33,040 bases of DNA from contig CAINDP010000130.1 of assembly GCA_903847405.1 (NCBI GenBank), positions 1 to 33,040 on the forward strand. Reading direction: 5' to 3'. The stretch's first letter is position 1; every line of letters starts with the position of its first letter. Below the pieces are notes generated by a model that was given only the letters and a program-made list of their open reading frames with translations, was not told where the DNA came from and searched no databases. The DNA is from an uncultured Myxococcales bacterium. Its GTDB lineage: Bacteria; Myxococcota_A; UBA9042; DTJE01. Below are positions 9,050-17,609 of the stretch, piece after piece. A program made the translations under genes and the position numbers.

Positions 9050-10501
9050 ATGCGACGTTCCAGGATTCTTGCTGCCCTGCTGACATGCGCCGCCCTTGCG
9101 GCCCTTGCGGCCTGCGGTTCCGGCAACGGCACGACCGTGGCCCCCGACACGATCGACACGCCGACGACCGACGACGGCGTGACGCTGGATGTCCCCGCCG
9201 ATCCGGACGTGCCCCCGGTCGACGTCGTCCAGGACACCCCCCCGGTGGACGTGGTGGACCCGGATCTGTCCGTCGGGGACGACATCCAGGACGTGCCGTC
9301 GGACGTGCTGCCGGACGTCGTCGTTCCCGCCTGCGTGGGCGCCCCGGGCCAGATCGCCTGGCCGACCGGCGTCAGCACGACCTTCCTGCGCGGCCCGTTC
9401 CTGCAGGACGTCCGCGACAGCCACGCCGTCGTGGTGTTCCGGCCGGCGGTGCCGCTGACCGAGCAGGGCTGCGTCGAGTGGTCGGTGGCCGGGGTCGCGT
9501 CGCTGGTCCCGTTCAGCGCGTGCGTCGCGCCTGACGCCTACGGCCAGTACGCCGTGCGGCTGGACGACCTGCCGGCGGACGCGGAAGTCACGTACCAGGT
9601 GTCGGCGGGGGCGACCCTCACGGCAGGCCCCTTCACCTTCCGGTCGGCACCGCCGCTGGACCGGCCCCAGAGGATCGTCGTGATGTCGGACCTCCATGCC
9701 AACAAGGACCGCACCGCCGCCGTGCTGTCGAAGATCGTCACGTCGGCCCTGTCCGACGGCGTGGACTTCGCGCTGACCTGCGGCGACCACGTGGACGCGC
9801 CCGAGGAGCCCCAGTTCGACGACCTGTTCGACGGCCTGCGCCCCCTGCTGCACCGCGTCCCCCTGTTCGCCACCATCGGGAACCACGAGGGCCGGAATGC
9901 CAACTACTTCGAGGCGTTCGTCCTTCCTGAAGCCGACCCGCCGGACCCGGAAGCCCCCGAAATGTACTACTCGTTCCGTCGCGGCAACGTGTGGGTCGGC
10001 GTGCTGGAACTGATCGACTGGCAGCTGGCGTGGACCCTGGGCGGCGTGGCCTTCGGGCAGGTCGAGTGGCTGGCGAAGGAACTGGATTCCGAAGCCGCGC
10101 GGTCCGCACGCTGGCGTATCCTCAGCATCCACCAGCCGCCATGGGGCCGGAACTGGGCGCCCTGCAGCGTGGACAACCCCAACTTCGGCGAAGTGTCGCT
10201 GCGCGACATGCTGGTCCCGATGGCCCGGGACAAGGGCGTGTCGGCGATCCTCAGCGGGCACTTCCACGACTACGAGCACGGCCAGATGGACGGCGTGGAA
10301 CTGTTCGTCCTGGGCGGCGCGGGCGGCGGCGTGGAAAACGTCGAGTGCACGGCCCCCGAGGGCCTTCCGACCCCCTGGAAGAGCGTGGAAGTGAACCACC
10401 GCCTGACCGTCGAAACGGGCTGCGACGCCCTGACGATCGTGGCCACGGACATCGAGGGGAACGAAATCGACCGCGTTTCCGTGCCGCACGCCGCCGAATA
10501 G
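9050..10501 (+). CDS. metallophosphoesterase with Fn3-like N-terminal domain (purple acid phosphatase-like), lipoprotein
   Basis: A 483-residue exported phosphoesterase. The lipobox LAAC gives C22, followed by a Val-Asp-Pro linker to about residue 92. Residues ~100-200 resemble the fibronectin-like domain that precedes the catalytic domain in purple acid phosphatases. Calcineurin-type metal motifs are all present: SDLH (D214, H216), GDH (D246, H247), GNHE (N278, H279), H361 in IHQPPW and GHFH (H404, H406). The substrate is likely a phosphomonoester or diester; which one is unknown. A GGAGG site precedes the ATG. The gene converges on the helicase gene of the defence block. Confidence 0.9.
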   Translation: MRRSRILAALLTCAALAALAACGSGNGTTVAPDTIDTPTTDDGVTLDVPADPDVPPVDVVQDTPPVDVVDPDLSVGDDIQDVPSDVLPDVVVPACVGAPGQIAWPTGVSTTFLRGPFLQDVRDSHAVVVFRPAVPLTEQGCVEWSVAGVASLVPFSACVAPDAYGQYAVRLDDLPADAEVTYQVSAGATLTAGPFTFRSAPPLDRPQRIVVMSDLHANKDRTAAVLSKIVTSALSDGVDFALTCGDHVDAPEEPQFDDLFDGLRPLLHRVPLFATIGNHEGRNANYFEAFVLPEADPPDPEAPEMYYSFRRGNVWVGVLELIDWQLAWTLGGVAFGQVEWLAKELDSEAARSARWRILSIHQPPWGRNWAPCSVDNPNFGEVSLRDMLVPMARDKGVSAILSGHFHDYEHGQMDGVELFVLGGAGGGVENVECTAPEGLPTPWKSVEVNHRLTVETGCDALTIVATDIEGNEIDRVSVPHAAE

Positions 10502-10631
10502 CCTTTCGCCGATCAGCCAGTGGCTTCCTTCAGGCTCATGGCGGCAGGATCCTCCGCTCCACTCCGCCAAGCGCAACCAAGGGCGTCATACGGGGAAGTT
10601 CTGTCAACCTACTGAGGCTTCTCGATAATCT

Positions 10632-12872
10632 TCAGGAGGCACCAAGATCCGGCAGACCGCAAAGGTACGCATGGGCGGCTACCGTATCCAGTTCCCGAGC
10701 CGCGTAGTCCGCCGCCAGCAGTTCCGGGGACAGGAACAGGTCGTACTTGTTGATGGCCAGGTTGCAGACTGCCGCCGCGAGTCTTTGTGGATCAGCCTGA
10801 CCCGCTTCGCGCAGGTCCCGTAAGTGCTCGATCAAGGAATCCCGCGTGGTGTTGGCGACGGAAAGAGTGAGTCCCGAACGCGCGACCCGTAGTCCCCTCT
10901 GGGTCAATTGGACTTGGAGCGTGTTGACGACACGGTCACCCGTCCAGCAGAAGCAGAGGACTTCGCGCCCGTATGGAAGGATGCTGGCTTCTGCCAGGCC
11001 GAAGCGCCTGAAACTGTCGCGACCTTCCTTCAGCAGTTCCAAAGCCCGCTTGTCGAGGTATTCCGGCTCGGATTCCTCCTGATACACCAGGAACATCTCC
11101 CGCCGCACCCTATCGTGCACCTGGGCCACTGAACCGGAAAACAGAGGGACCTTTCCGCCCGGGGACGGCACCAGGTAGATCACTTTCTGCTGTTCGTCGA
11201 TCGATTGGACCATCCAGCGTCGGCCCCCGAAGATGATGTGCATCTCAGGCTGCAGAGGCTGAGTGACAGGCAAGGTTCCTATGGTCCTTCCCTGTTGGAC
11301 CAACCGGTATTCGTCGGGGGTCACGAAGACCGAGTAGAAGGAGTAATGATTCACCAGACGTTCACCCCGAACGCCAAGGACGAGAAGTCCTTCCTGGGTC
11401 TGGATGATCAGGTCGTGCTTGCCCATCCCTTTCAGAAGTGACACGAACATCGAGGAGTCGACATCGCGGAATGGGCCGGTCCGGCAGAGTGCGTCAAAGG
11501 CGCTTGCGGCCGTGATTCCGCCTCTCTCGGCGACCAGCGACAACACCTGTTGCAGCAGCGTGGACAGGTGCAGCATGCCAACCGACGGCGGTTCGTACCA
11601 GCGGCCCAACAGCAGTCGAACCATGGCGACCGACTGGCATAACTGGACTCGAAGAGCGTCCTGGGGCGCGACGTCCTGATTCAGTTCGAGTTCGCCAATA
11701 TAGAACCGAAGGATCGCAGGTTCCCCCCGACGACCCGATCGCCCGAGGCGCTGGCGAAGGCTGGCGACTGAGGGCGGGGGGCCAACCTGGGCGACGCTCT
11801 TGACGCTTCCAATGTCGATCCCCAGTTCCAGGGTCGTCGTGCAAACCACGGTGTTGGGCCGGGTCCCATCCTTGAGAGCCCGTTCGGCATCCTCCCGGTA
11901 TTCCTTGGCCAGGCTGCCATGGTGTGCCCAGAACTCCTGGGGCAGATGGCTCTCCTCGCACAGGCGCCGCAGGCGATCGGCATACATCTCGACATTGCGA
12001 CGCGAGTTTGCGAAGACGAGGTTCTTTGAACCGCGCAGCGTGACGAAGAGGTGCTCCGCGATAGCAATCTCGTCTTCGTCTGAATCCTCTTCCTCGACAT
12101 CCTCGGGATTGTCGGGCTTCGGCACGAGCCGCGGGGCGCCCTTCCGAAATCCTCGCAGGAGCATCTTCAGTTCGTGGGAGGTGCTGGTCGAGGAAATGAC
12201 GAGGACCCCGGATCCATCGCCCGGACGGAGGAACTCCGCGGCCAGCGACATGTCACCCAGGGTAGCGCTCAGGGCGATCCGAGGAATCCGTCTGCCCGCC
12301 GCCCGGTCCACGCGGTGAAGCAAGCTCTGAAGGTGGCGGCCTCGCTCCGCGCCGATGAACGCGTGCAATTCGTCCACCACCACGAACTCCAGACCGTTCA
12401 GCACGCGGGGCATCTGCGTGCCCCTCAGCACGAAGAGGGCCTCCAGAGATTCGGGTGTAATCAGCAAAACACCAGAAGGATGCTCCAGGAGTTTCTTCTT
12501 TTCGGAAGCCGATGCGTCCCCGTGCCACCGGTGCACCGGGATATCCAGTCGCTGTCCGAGGTCCGACAATCGGTCGAACTGGTCGTTGATGAGAGCCTTC
12601 AAGGGGCTCACGTAGAGAACGCGCACACTGCCGGAAGGGTGCTCCGCGACCCTTGTCAGGATCGGCAGGAACGCCGCCTCCGTCTTTCCACCGGCCGTCG
12701 CGGCGGTAATGATGACGTCGCGGTCGCCCTCAAGGATCGGCGAGGCGGCCTCCTCCTGAACCTCGTGGAACTCCGTCCAGCCACGCTCCCAGATCCACCG
12801 CTGAATCACAGGGTGCAGGCGCTCAAACGCAGAACTGCGCGGAGCTTCGCCGTCAGAGTTTGAAGGAGGCAA
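10632..12872 (-). CDS. sngC: SngC-like DEAD/DEAH helicase (Lhr/BrxHI type) of a Shango-like system
   Basis: A 746-residue superfamily 2 helicase. Motif I is TAGGKTEA (GGKT 61-64), motif II DELH (167-170), motif III SAT (202-204) and motif VI QRLGRSGRR (374-382), the Lhr-type form. An acidic insert lies at about 256-268, and the C-terminal half is a family-specific extension. The start is TTG at 12872, preceded by GGAGG six bases away; no ATG fits. The gene begins inside the ATPase gene (20-base overlap), implying coupled translation. In Shango and in the related BrxD/BrxHI pair of type 2 BREX, such a helicase works with the neighbouring ATPase against phage. The DNA-translocase role is inferred from the family. 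Confidence 0.87.
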   Translation of the reverse strand: MPPSNSDGEAPRSSAFERLHPVIQRWIWERGWTEFHEVQEEAASPILEGDRDVIITAATAGGKTEAAFLPILTRVAEHPSGSVRVLYVSPLKALINDQFDRLSDLGQRLDIPVHRWHGDASASEKKKLLEHPSGVLLITPESLEALFVLRGTQMPRVLNGLEFVVVDELHAFIGAERGRHLQSLLHRVDRAAGRRIPRIALSATLGDMSLAAEFLRPGDGSGVLVISSTSTSHELKMLLRGFRKGAPRLVPKPDNPEDVEEEDSDEDEIAIAEHLFVTLRGSKNLVFANSRRNVEMYADRLRRLCEESHLPQEFWAHHGSLAKEYREDAERALKDGTRPNTVVCTTTLELGIDIGSVKSVAQVGPPPSVASLRQRLGRSGRRGEPAILRFYIGELELNQDVAPQDALRVQLCQSVAMVRLLLGRWYEPPSVGMLHLSTLLQQVLSLVAERGGITAASAFDALCRTGPFRDVDSSMFVSLLKGMGKHDLIIQTQEGLLVLGVRGERLVNHYSFYSVFVTPDEYRLVQQGRTIGTLPVTQPLQPEMHIIFGGRRWMVQSIDEQQKVIYLVPSPGGKVPLFSGSVAQVHDRVRREMFLVYQEESEPEYLDKRALELLKEGRDSFRRFGLAEASILPYGREVLCFCWTGDRVVNTLQVQLTQRGLRVARSGLTLSVANTTRDSLIEHLRDLREAGQADPQRLAAAVCNLAINKYDLFLSPELLAADYAARELDTVAAHAYLCGLPDLGAS

Positions 12873-14214
12873 GCTCGTCCTCCTGTTTCGGTGACGCGGG
12901 ATTCGTGTTGCTGACAGTCAGGGGCGGCGTCGCGTCATCATCCTCGATCCACCCGGCCTGTTGTCCACCCTCATCCTTCACGACATCGACCTTCTGGATC
13001 ACGTCCGACCAGAGGACGCCCGGGTTCTGCTCCAGAACGGCCAGCAGGTTCACGAACGCCGTGATGGTCGTGCGGGGGGTGCGGAAATAGGCTTCGCCGA
13101 TGCGTTTTGAACAGTGCGCCATGAAGGCCTGGAGTCCTTCATCCGGGACGAGGTAGGAGGCCGAATCGCCCGCGGCATACACGTGGCGGAGCTTTCCGAG
13201 GAGGACGTAGAAATCCTCCGGGCTCAGGTTCGCCAGGCGAAGAACCGGTCCGGTGTAGTCGGCCAGTCCGCCTACCGCGAAGGTGTTCTCGGCAAGCCGC
13301 GACTGCAGGGCGGCGTAACTGTAAAGTCCCCGACGAGTGTCGAGCAGGAAATCCGGCGTGCCGCCCAGAATGAACCCGAGCCCAACCGCCGTGCCCTGAA
13401 GACTGTCGTTCAGAATGCGGAGGATCTGCTCGTAGTTGGCGTTCCGGGCCTGCGTGTTGGCGAGCTTGTAAAGGTTCACCAACTCATCGAGGCAGACCAG
13501 CAGGCCGCTGTAACCTGCAAGCCGGACGAGACGGGACAGGAGCTTGAGTTGGTCGTACACGTTCGAGTCATCAATGATCGTTCGGACACCCAGGGCTGCC
13601 CGAGCATCGGTGCGAGTCGTGAACTCCCCACGGAGCCAACGGATGGCGTTTCCTTTCAGCGTCTCGTCGCCTGTGTCGTGGCCACGCCAGTACGCCGCGA
13701 TCACTTCCGCGAAGTCATACCCGCCCACCATTTCAGAAAGCTGGGCCAGACGCTCGCGAATCACCGCGTCTGCATTCACGCCGCGCTCCCGCGCATCGGC
13801 GGCTGCCGAGGAGACGAATCGCTCCACGATGCTGGGCAGCGCGCCACCATCCGGCTTGGTGCGCGTCGAGATGTTCCGCATCAATTCGGCATAGAGGGCT
13901 CGGGCCTGTCCACCCGTGGCCTGGAGGCGGCGATCCGGCGTGAGATCGGCGTGGGCCGTGACGAGTTTCTTCTCCAGGGCGACCGAACGAACCACGTTCA
14001 GGAAGAAGGTCTTTCCAGACCCGTACTCCCCGATTACGAAGCGGATCCCGGATCCTCCGTCCGTGATCCGTTCGAGGTCACGCAGGAGCGCCTTGACCTC
14101 CTCCACACGCCCGACCTGGACCAGGTGGAGCCCCAGTCGCGGGACCACGCCGGCCCGCAGGGATTGGAGGATCGCGTCTCGGTCCTTCGGACGGATCGGG
14201 GTCGCCATGTTCAT
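12853..14214 (-). CDS. sngB: SngB-like DUF2791 P-loop ATPase (BrxD-like) of a Shango-like system
   Basis: A 453-residue ATPase of the BREX-system ATP-binding family (DUF2791). Walker A is GEYGSGKT (62-69). Walker B is LLVCLDE (238-244), with D243/E244 in place. The C-terminal part contains the family segment LRLANLSPEDFYVLLGKL. The ATG at 14214 is chosen because GGAG lies eight bases upstream and the start overlaps the sngA stop by 4 bases (ATGA); a second ATG two codons on is possible. Its 3' end overlaps the helicase start. Homologues include BrxD of type 2 BREX, but no pglX or pglZ gene is present here. Its job is probably an ATP-driven loader or regulator for the helicase (inference). Confidence 0.88.
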   Translation of the reverse strand: MNMATPIRPKDRDAILQSLRAGVVPRLGLHLVQVGRVEEVKALLRDLERITDGGSGIRFVIGEYGSGKTFFLNVVRSVALEKKLVTAHADLTPDRRLQATGGQARALYAELMRNISTRTKPDGGALPSIVERFVSSAAADARERGVNADAVIRERLAQLSEMVGGYDFAEVIAAYWRGHDTGDETLKGNAIRWLRGEFTTRTDARAALGVRTIIDDSNVYDQLKLLSRLVRLAGYSGLLVCLDELVNLYKLANTQARNANYEQILRILNDSLQGTAVGLGFILGGTPDFLLDTRRGLYSYAALQSRLAENTFAVGGLADYTGPVLRLANLSPEDFYVLLGKLRHVYAAGDSASYLVPDEGLQAFMAHCSKRIGEAYFRTPRTTITAFVNLLAVLEQNPGVLWSDVIQKVDVVKDEGGQQAGWIEDDDATPPLTVSNTNPASPKQEDELASFKL

Positions 14215-16634
14215 GCTTGAATCTCCTTCGCGAGTTCCTGGTTCACCTCGATGGGATCCTCGCCTTCGATCAAGGCGGATTCGTGGCACTCAAACACTGC
14301 GTCGTTGATGGTTTCGATGGCTCCGTCCGGGAGCAGATGATGCTGCTGGCAAAGACCTTCCCACTCCGCCCGGCTCCATACCTGCCGCCCAAGAAGTTCC
14401 CTCAAGGCAGCGGAATGCGAACTATCGAGTCCTAGCAGCGTCGAGCCAGCCGGTTCGGTCACAGGCAGGGGCGTCGTCACGTCCTCCTGCTCCACGAAGA
14501 TCTGGGACAACAGCGCCGACACGGCAATGGACTCGGCGATCTTCGCCTCGACGCGACGCATGTCGAGCACGAACTCCTGCGGCTTTTCGGCCTTCGTGGA
14601 AGGGGGCGGAATCCGGAACCCGGTCTTGGCATTCGCGGTCTGAACCGTGACCGGTTCCAACGGTGCAGCAGGCATCGCCAATGTTGGAACGCCTGCGGTG
14701 AAGGCGTGAATCCGGCCGTACACTTCGCTGGGGTCCAGGCCGAGAAGGGTGAAGGACTTCGTCAGCGCCGTCACTTCGTTCTTGGAGATCCTTCCGTCGG
14801 CGCCTGCAACTGCGACCAGGAAATCGGCCACGATCGTCCGCTGGCCAGGGGCCAATTGTTCAAGTCGCTTCTTGAGACTGGTCAGGCCGGGAGGGTTGGA
14901 CAGCAGCCACCGTAGATGAGCGGTCATTCGGACCCGCTCTGCGGGATTGAGGTTCAAGGACGATTCCAGGTGATGCTGGAGCAATTGCTCCTCCTCCCGG
15001 GATACTTCGTCGGCTCCGGCAATCGATGACCCCAGATTCATGAGGAGCGATGCCGCCGCGTACTCGGGGGACGCCGCCGTAGGGGAGTCCTTGGGCAACT
15101 TGAAAAGCACGACCTGGCCGCCAGGGTTCGGGACCGGTCCTTCGAATCTCACGTCCGGCTCGACGCCGCAGCCCAGTTTCTGAAGGAACTGGGTCATGCC
15201 GACGACTTCCGCCTTGGTGGGCTTCGTCGGATTCGTCAGCGGCCACTTCGCAAGCAACTCGGCGCTGGGCAGCAGGCAGGATTCCTGCCCGACAAACTGC
15301 AGGTCCAGCCAGGCGCGAAGATTCTTCACATCCCCTCGATCCCGGGTAACCAGGACTTCGGCCGGCAACAATGCAAGACCCGGGAGCACCGGGGCTCCTT
15401 CTGAATTTCGTCCCAGCCATCGACTGTAGGGTTCGATCTCGGACACACATTGCTCCAGGATCACTCGCAACTTGCTTGCCGCAGAGCGTTGGGTCGTCAC
15501 GTCCGGAATGTCCCCGAGGCTGAAACGGAACTCCCCCCGGTTCATGAACGATGCGCTTGCCGGCGCATACTTGGCGAATAGATTGGTCTTGTTGGGCTTC
15601 AGGAGGAGCCCTTCCGGATACGCGTCCTGATATCGCGCCAGGAACAACTCGCGAACTTCTTCGGGACACCGCTGGGCCGGGGTGCGCAGGGCGGTCTCCG
15701 GGTTGTTCCATGCCCATGAGAAGGCCCAGTCGGCCGGGATGGGCCTTCCCTCCTTCGAGAAGCAACCCAACGCAATCTTGACGTCGAGCGGCACTTCCCA
15801 CGACTTCTCGAAGTCCCGAGGCGCCTGCAGATTGGCCTGGTTCCTAGCATGCTCAAGGGCTCGGCACGCCGCGATGAAAGACGCGGAATAGCCTTGGAAG
15901 GAACCGCTGGATCGATAGATCCCGTGGAGTCTCTCGACCTCCTCCCGGATGGACTGGAGTTCCGCCAGGACAGCGGGATCCTTCGGCAGATCGTGCAGGA
16001 CCCGGCGCTCCAATCCGTAGAGGAACAAGAACACATATCCGATGTAGGCTTGCGGATTCTTCCGACCCGTTGAAAGCCATTCCAGGTATGCGGCTCGCCC
16101 CCCGGCCGAGATCGACTCGTACGACGGCCAGTAGCCGATTCCCTCTCCAGAGAGATTCGGGGCAGAGCGACTGACGGAGATCGAAGGCTGGATCAGCGCG
16201 GGTTCTTGCCCGTATCCCGAGGCCGAGGGGAGGCTGTCGCCGAAGTATATCAGACCATCGGGCAGGGAGTACCCTGCGACCGCTACCGGATGCCCTTTCG
16301 GGAGCCAACGAGTTGCTACGGTTTCCTCGGTTCGAGGGGGCAGCCGGGCGGCCGCATTCGTGGGCGGCGGTTGCGACAGATCCGGCTCGGAACGTACCGT
16401 CTTCGGAACTCTGACAGCATCGGAATACCGGGCCGAAGTCGGTGCAGAAGACGCCACGCGCCGGGTTGTGGGGAGGTCCGGCGGAACATCGGGAGCCGAA
16501 CTTGCCTTGAGCGCCTTCACGACAACCCAGATGATGACAGCGAAGATCAGGAGGGCCACCAGAGCCCCGCCGTCAGCGCGCAAGACACCAAGACTGCCTG
16601 GTAGAAGTCCCATCGCCGGTCCAGGGTCGATCAT
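14211..16634 (-). CDS. sngA: SngA-like TerB-N/TerB/TerB-C protein with N-terminal membrane helix
   Basis: An 807-residue protein. Residues ~22-42 form one hydrophobic helix (ALVALLIFAVIIWVVVKAL), followed by a ~120-residue Pro/Ser-rich disordered stretch. The TerB-N domain begins near 165 (YWPSYESIS, YLEWLS, GYVFLFLYGLERR). A TerB-like segment with ADGRISKNEV lies near 590-645. The C terminus is TerB-C, with GAIETINDAV and ending in IEVNQELAKEIQ. These domains are known from tellurium-resistance-linked and DNA-processing loci and from Shango SngA. GGAGGAA precedes the ATG, and the leader from the candidate promoter is about 100 bases. No ter resistance operon accompanies it, so a metal-resistance role is unlikely. 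Confidence 0.88.
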   Translation of the reverse strand: MIDPGPAMGLLPGSLGVLRADGGALVALLIFAVIIWVVVKALKASSAPDVPPDLPTTRRVASSAPTSARYSDAVRVPKTVRSEPDLSQPPPTNAAARLPPRTEETVATRWLPKGHPVAVAGYSLPDGLIYFGDSLPSASGYGQEPALIQPSISVSRSAPNLSGEGIGYWPSYESISAGGRAAYLEWLSTGRKNPQAYIGYVFLFLYGLERRVLHDLPKDPAVLAELQSIREEVERLHGIYRSSGSFQGYSASFIAACRALEHARNQANLQAPRDFEKSWEVPLDVKIALGCFSKEGRPIPADWAFSWAWNNPETALRTPAQRCPEEVRELFLARYQDAYPEGLLLKPNKTNLFAKYAPASASFMNRGEFRFSLGDIPDVTTQRSAASKLRVILEQCVSEIEPYSRWLGRNSEGAPVLPGLALLPAEVLVTRDRGDVKNLRAWLDLQFVGQESCLLPSAELLAKWPLTNPTKPTKAEVVGMTQFLQKLGCGVEPDVRFEGPVPNPGGQVVLFKLPKDSPTAASPEYAAASLLMNLGSSIAGADEVSREEEQLLQHHLESSLNLNPAERVRMTAHLRWLLSNPPGLTSLKKRLEQLAPGQRTIVADFLVAVAGADGRISKNEVTALTKSFTLLGLDPSEVYGRIHAFTAGVPTLAMPAAPLEPVTVQTANAKTGFRIPPPSTKAEKPQEFVLDMRRVEAKIAESIAVSALLSQIFVEQEDVTTPLPVTEPAGSTLLGLDSSHSAALRELLGRQVWSRAEWEGLCQQHHLLPDGAIETINDAVFECHESALIEGEDPIEVNQELAKEIQA

Positions 16635-16692
16635 TGGTTCCTCCGTCGTTCATCCCCGCGGAAACAATGACCCACGTCAATGCGGATCTGGC

Positions 16693-16711
16693 GCGATACG
16701 CATCGATTCGC
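16693..16711. promoter_or_regulatory. imperfect palindrome in the sngA leader
   Basis: GCGATACGCATCGATTCGC is a 19-base imperfect inverted repeat with GCGA/TCGC ends. It sits between the candidate -10 and the sngA start. It could be an operator or leader structure. Confidence 0.25.
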
Positions 16712-16739
16712 ACGGGCGGGATGAAGCTGGAACGGCCAG

Positions 16740-16769
16740 AGTCTAGCCCACCCCCTGGGACAGTATCAA
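16740..16769 (-). promoter_or_regulatory. candidate internal promoter for sngABC
   Basis: On the minus strand TTGATA, an 18-base spacer, then TAGACT. The -35 overlaps the stop codon of the ion-channel gene, and the -10 ends 105 bases before the sngA ATG. The 10-mer GGCTAGACTC around the -10 recurs upstream of the DUF808 gene. Confidence 0.5.
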
Positions 16770-17578
16770 CACGGACCATCGACTTGACCGACTTCCGGTA
16801 GCTTCGCATCTACTCGCGTACTGGATGCCGGATCCGATCCTGGTTTTGAAGGCTGGAGTTCGTTATCTACGGCATGCCCCGGCAGTCGACTCAGGGCCTG
16901 TTCGATGCGATCGAGGCGGGTGTTGATCGACCGCATCTCGCGCAAGACCTCTTGATCGCCGATGAAGTAGTCCGCGACCATCCCGATGAAGGTGCCGAAC
17001 AGGAGAACGCCACCCGCCACCAGAAGCAGGGCAAAGACCTTGCCCTCCAACGTCACCGGAGTAATACCGTCGAAACCCAGGGTGGTAACCGCTACGAGGG
17101 ACCACCAGATCGTGTCACCGATGGTCGCGAAGTTGGCGCTCTCGCCGTGCTCGACATGGTAGATGGCGATGGCTGCCAGCAGAACGAGCGCGATGTTCAA
17201 GATGAAGACGGTCCGAAAAGTGGACACGGCCTTGTCGCGATGAACAAACGAGAAAATGACTCGCCCGGAGCGGGCCAACCGAAGGACCCGCGCAATCCGG
17301 GCCACTCGAGCGATTCGAAGCGGGCCGACGAAGGGGATCGAACCCACCAGGTCAAGCCAGTTCCATGCGATGAACCGCCATTTGACCGGGGCTCTCCAGA
17401 GGCGAAGCCCAAAATCGCCCATGAACAGAAGACAGATGGCGAGGTCGACGAGTTCTGTCACCGAGGCAACTGCAGGCGAGTACTCGATGATGTTCTCGAC
17501 GTACAGTTCACCGACCACATAAATGGACAGGGCGAAGATCAACCATTCGAACCAGGAAAGGCTCTTCTGCGATTCCAT
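16766..17578 (-). CDS. six-helix voltage-gated-type ion channel with non-canonical selectivity filter
   Basis: A 270-residue membrane protein with the Kv-channel plan. Hydrophobic helices lie near 10-30, 42-60 and 70-85. The S4 segment has arginines at every third position (R88, R91, R94, R97, R100, R103). S5 is near 123-141, the pore loop at 150-172 and S6 at 180-205, with a short coiled-coil-like tail (205-232). The filter reads TTLGFDG (165-171) where potassium channels read TTVGYGD, so the second Gly is replaced by Asp. The ATG at 17578 follows a GGGAGG site; the open frame continues upstream into the BRCT gene. It lies 31 bases after the BRCT gene and 131 bases before sngA, inside the defence block. 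The conducted ion is uncertain. Confidence 0.85.
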   Translation of the reverse strand: MESQKSLSWFEWLIFALSIYVVGELYVENIIEYSPAVASVTELVDLAICLLFMGDFGLRLWRAPVKWRFIAWNWLDLVGSIPFVGPLRIARVARIARVLRLARSGRVIFSFVHRDKAVSTFRTVFILNIALVLLAAIAIYHVEHGESANFATIGDTIWWSLVAVTTLGFDGITPVTLEGKVFALLLVAGGVLLFGTFIGMVADYFIGDQEVLREMRSINTRLDRIEQALSRLPGHAVDNELQPSKPGSDPASSTRVDAKLPEVGQVDGPC

Positions 17579-17609
17579 CTGTCGGTAGCCTCCCCGGTCA
17601 TGCCTGCGT

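Noticed and set aside
16249-16260. Another GAAGTATA (TATACTTC) promoter element
   Set aside because: It lies inside the sngA coding region and encodes a Tyr-Phe-Gly stretch; no gene starts downstream at a suitable distance.
10632-16634. Type 2 BREX system
   Set aside because: Only the BrxD-like and BrxHI-like genes are present. There is no pglX methyltransferase, pglZ or pglW, and a TerB-N/TerB-C gene is present instead.
14211-16634. Tellurite-resistance operon
   Set aside because: TerB-type domains occur, but no terZ, terC, terD or terE homologue is nearby. The helicase and ATPase partners point to defence.
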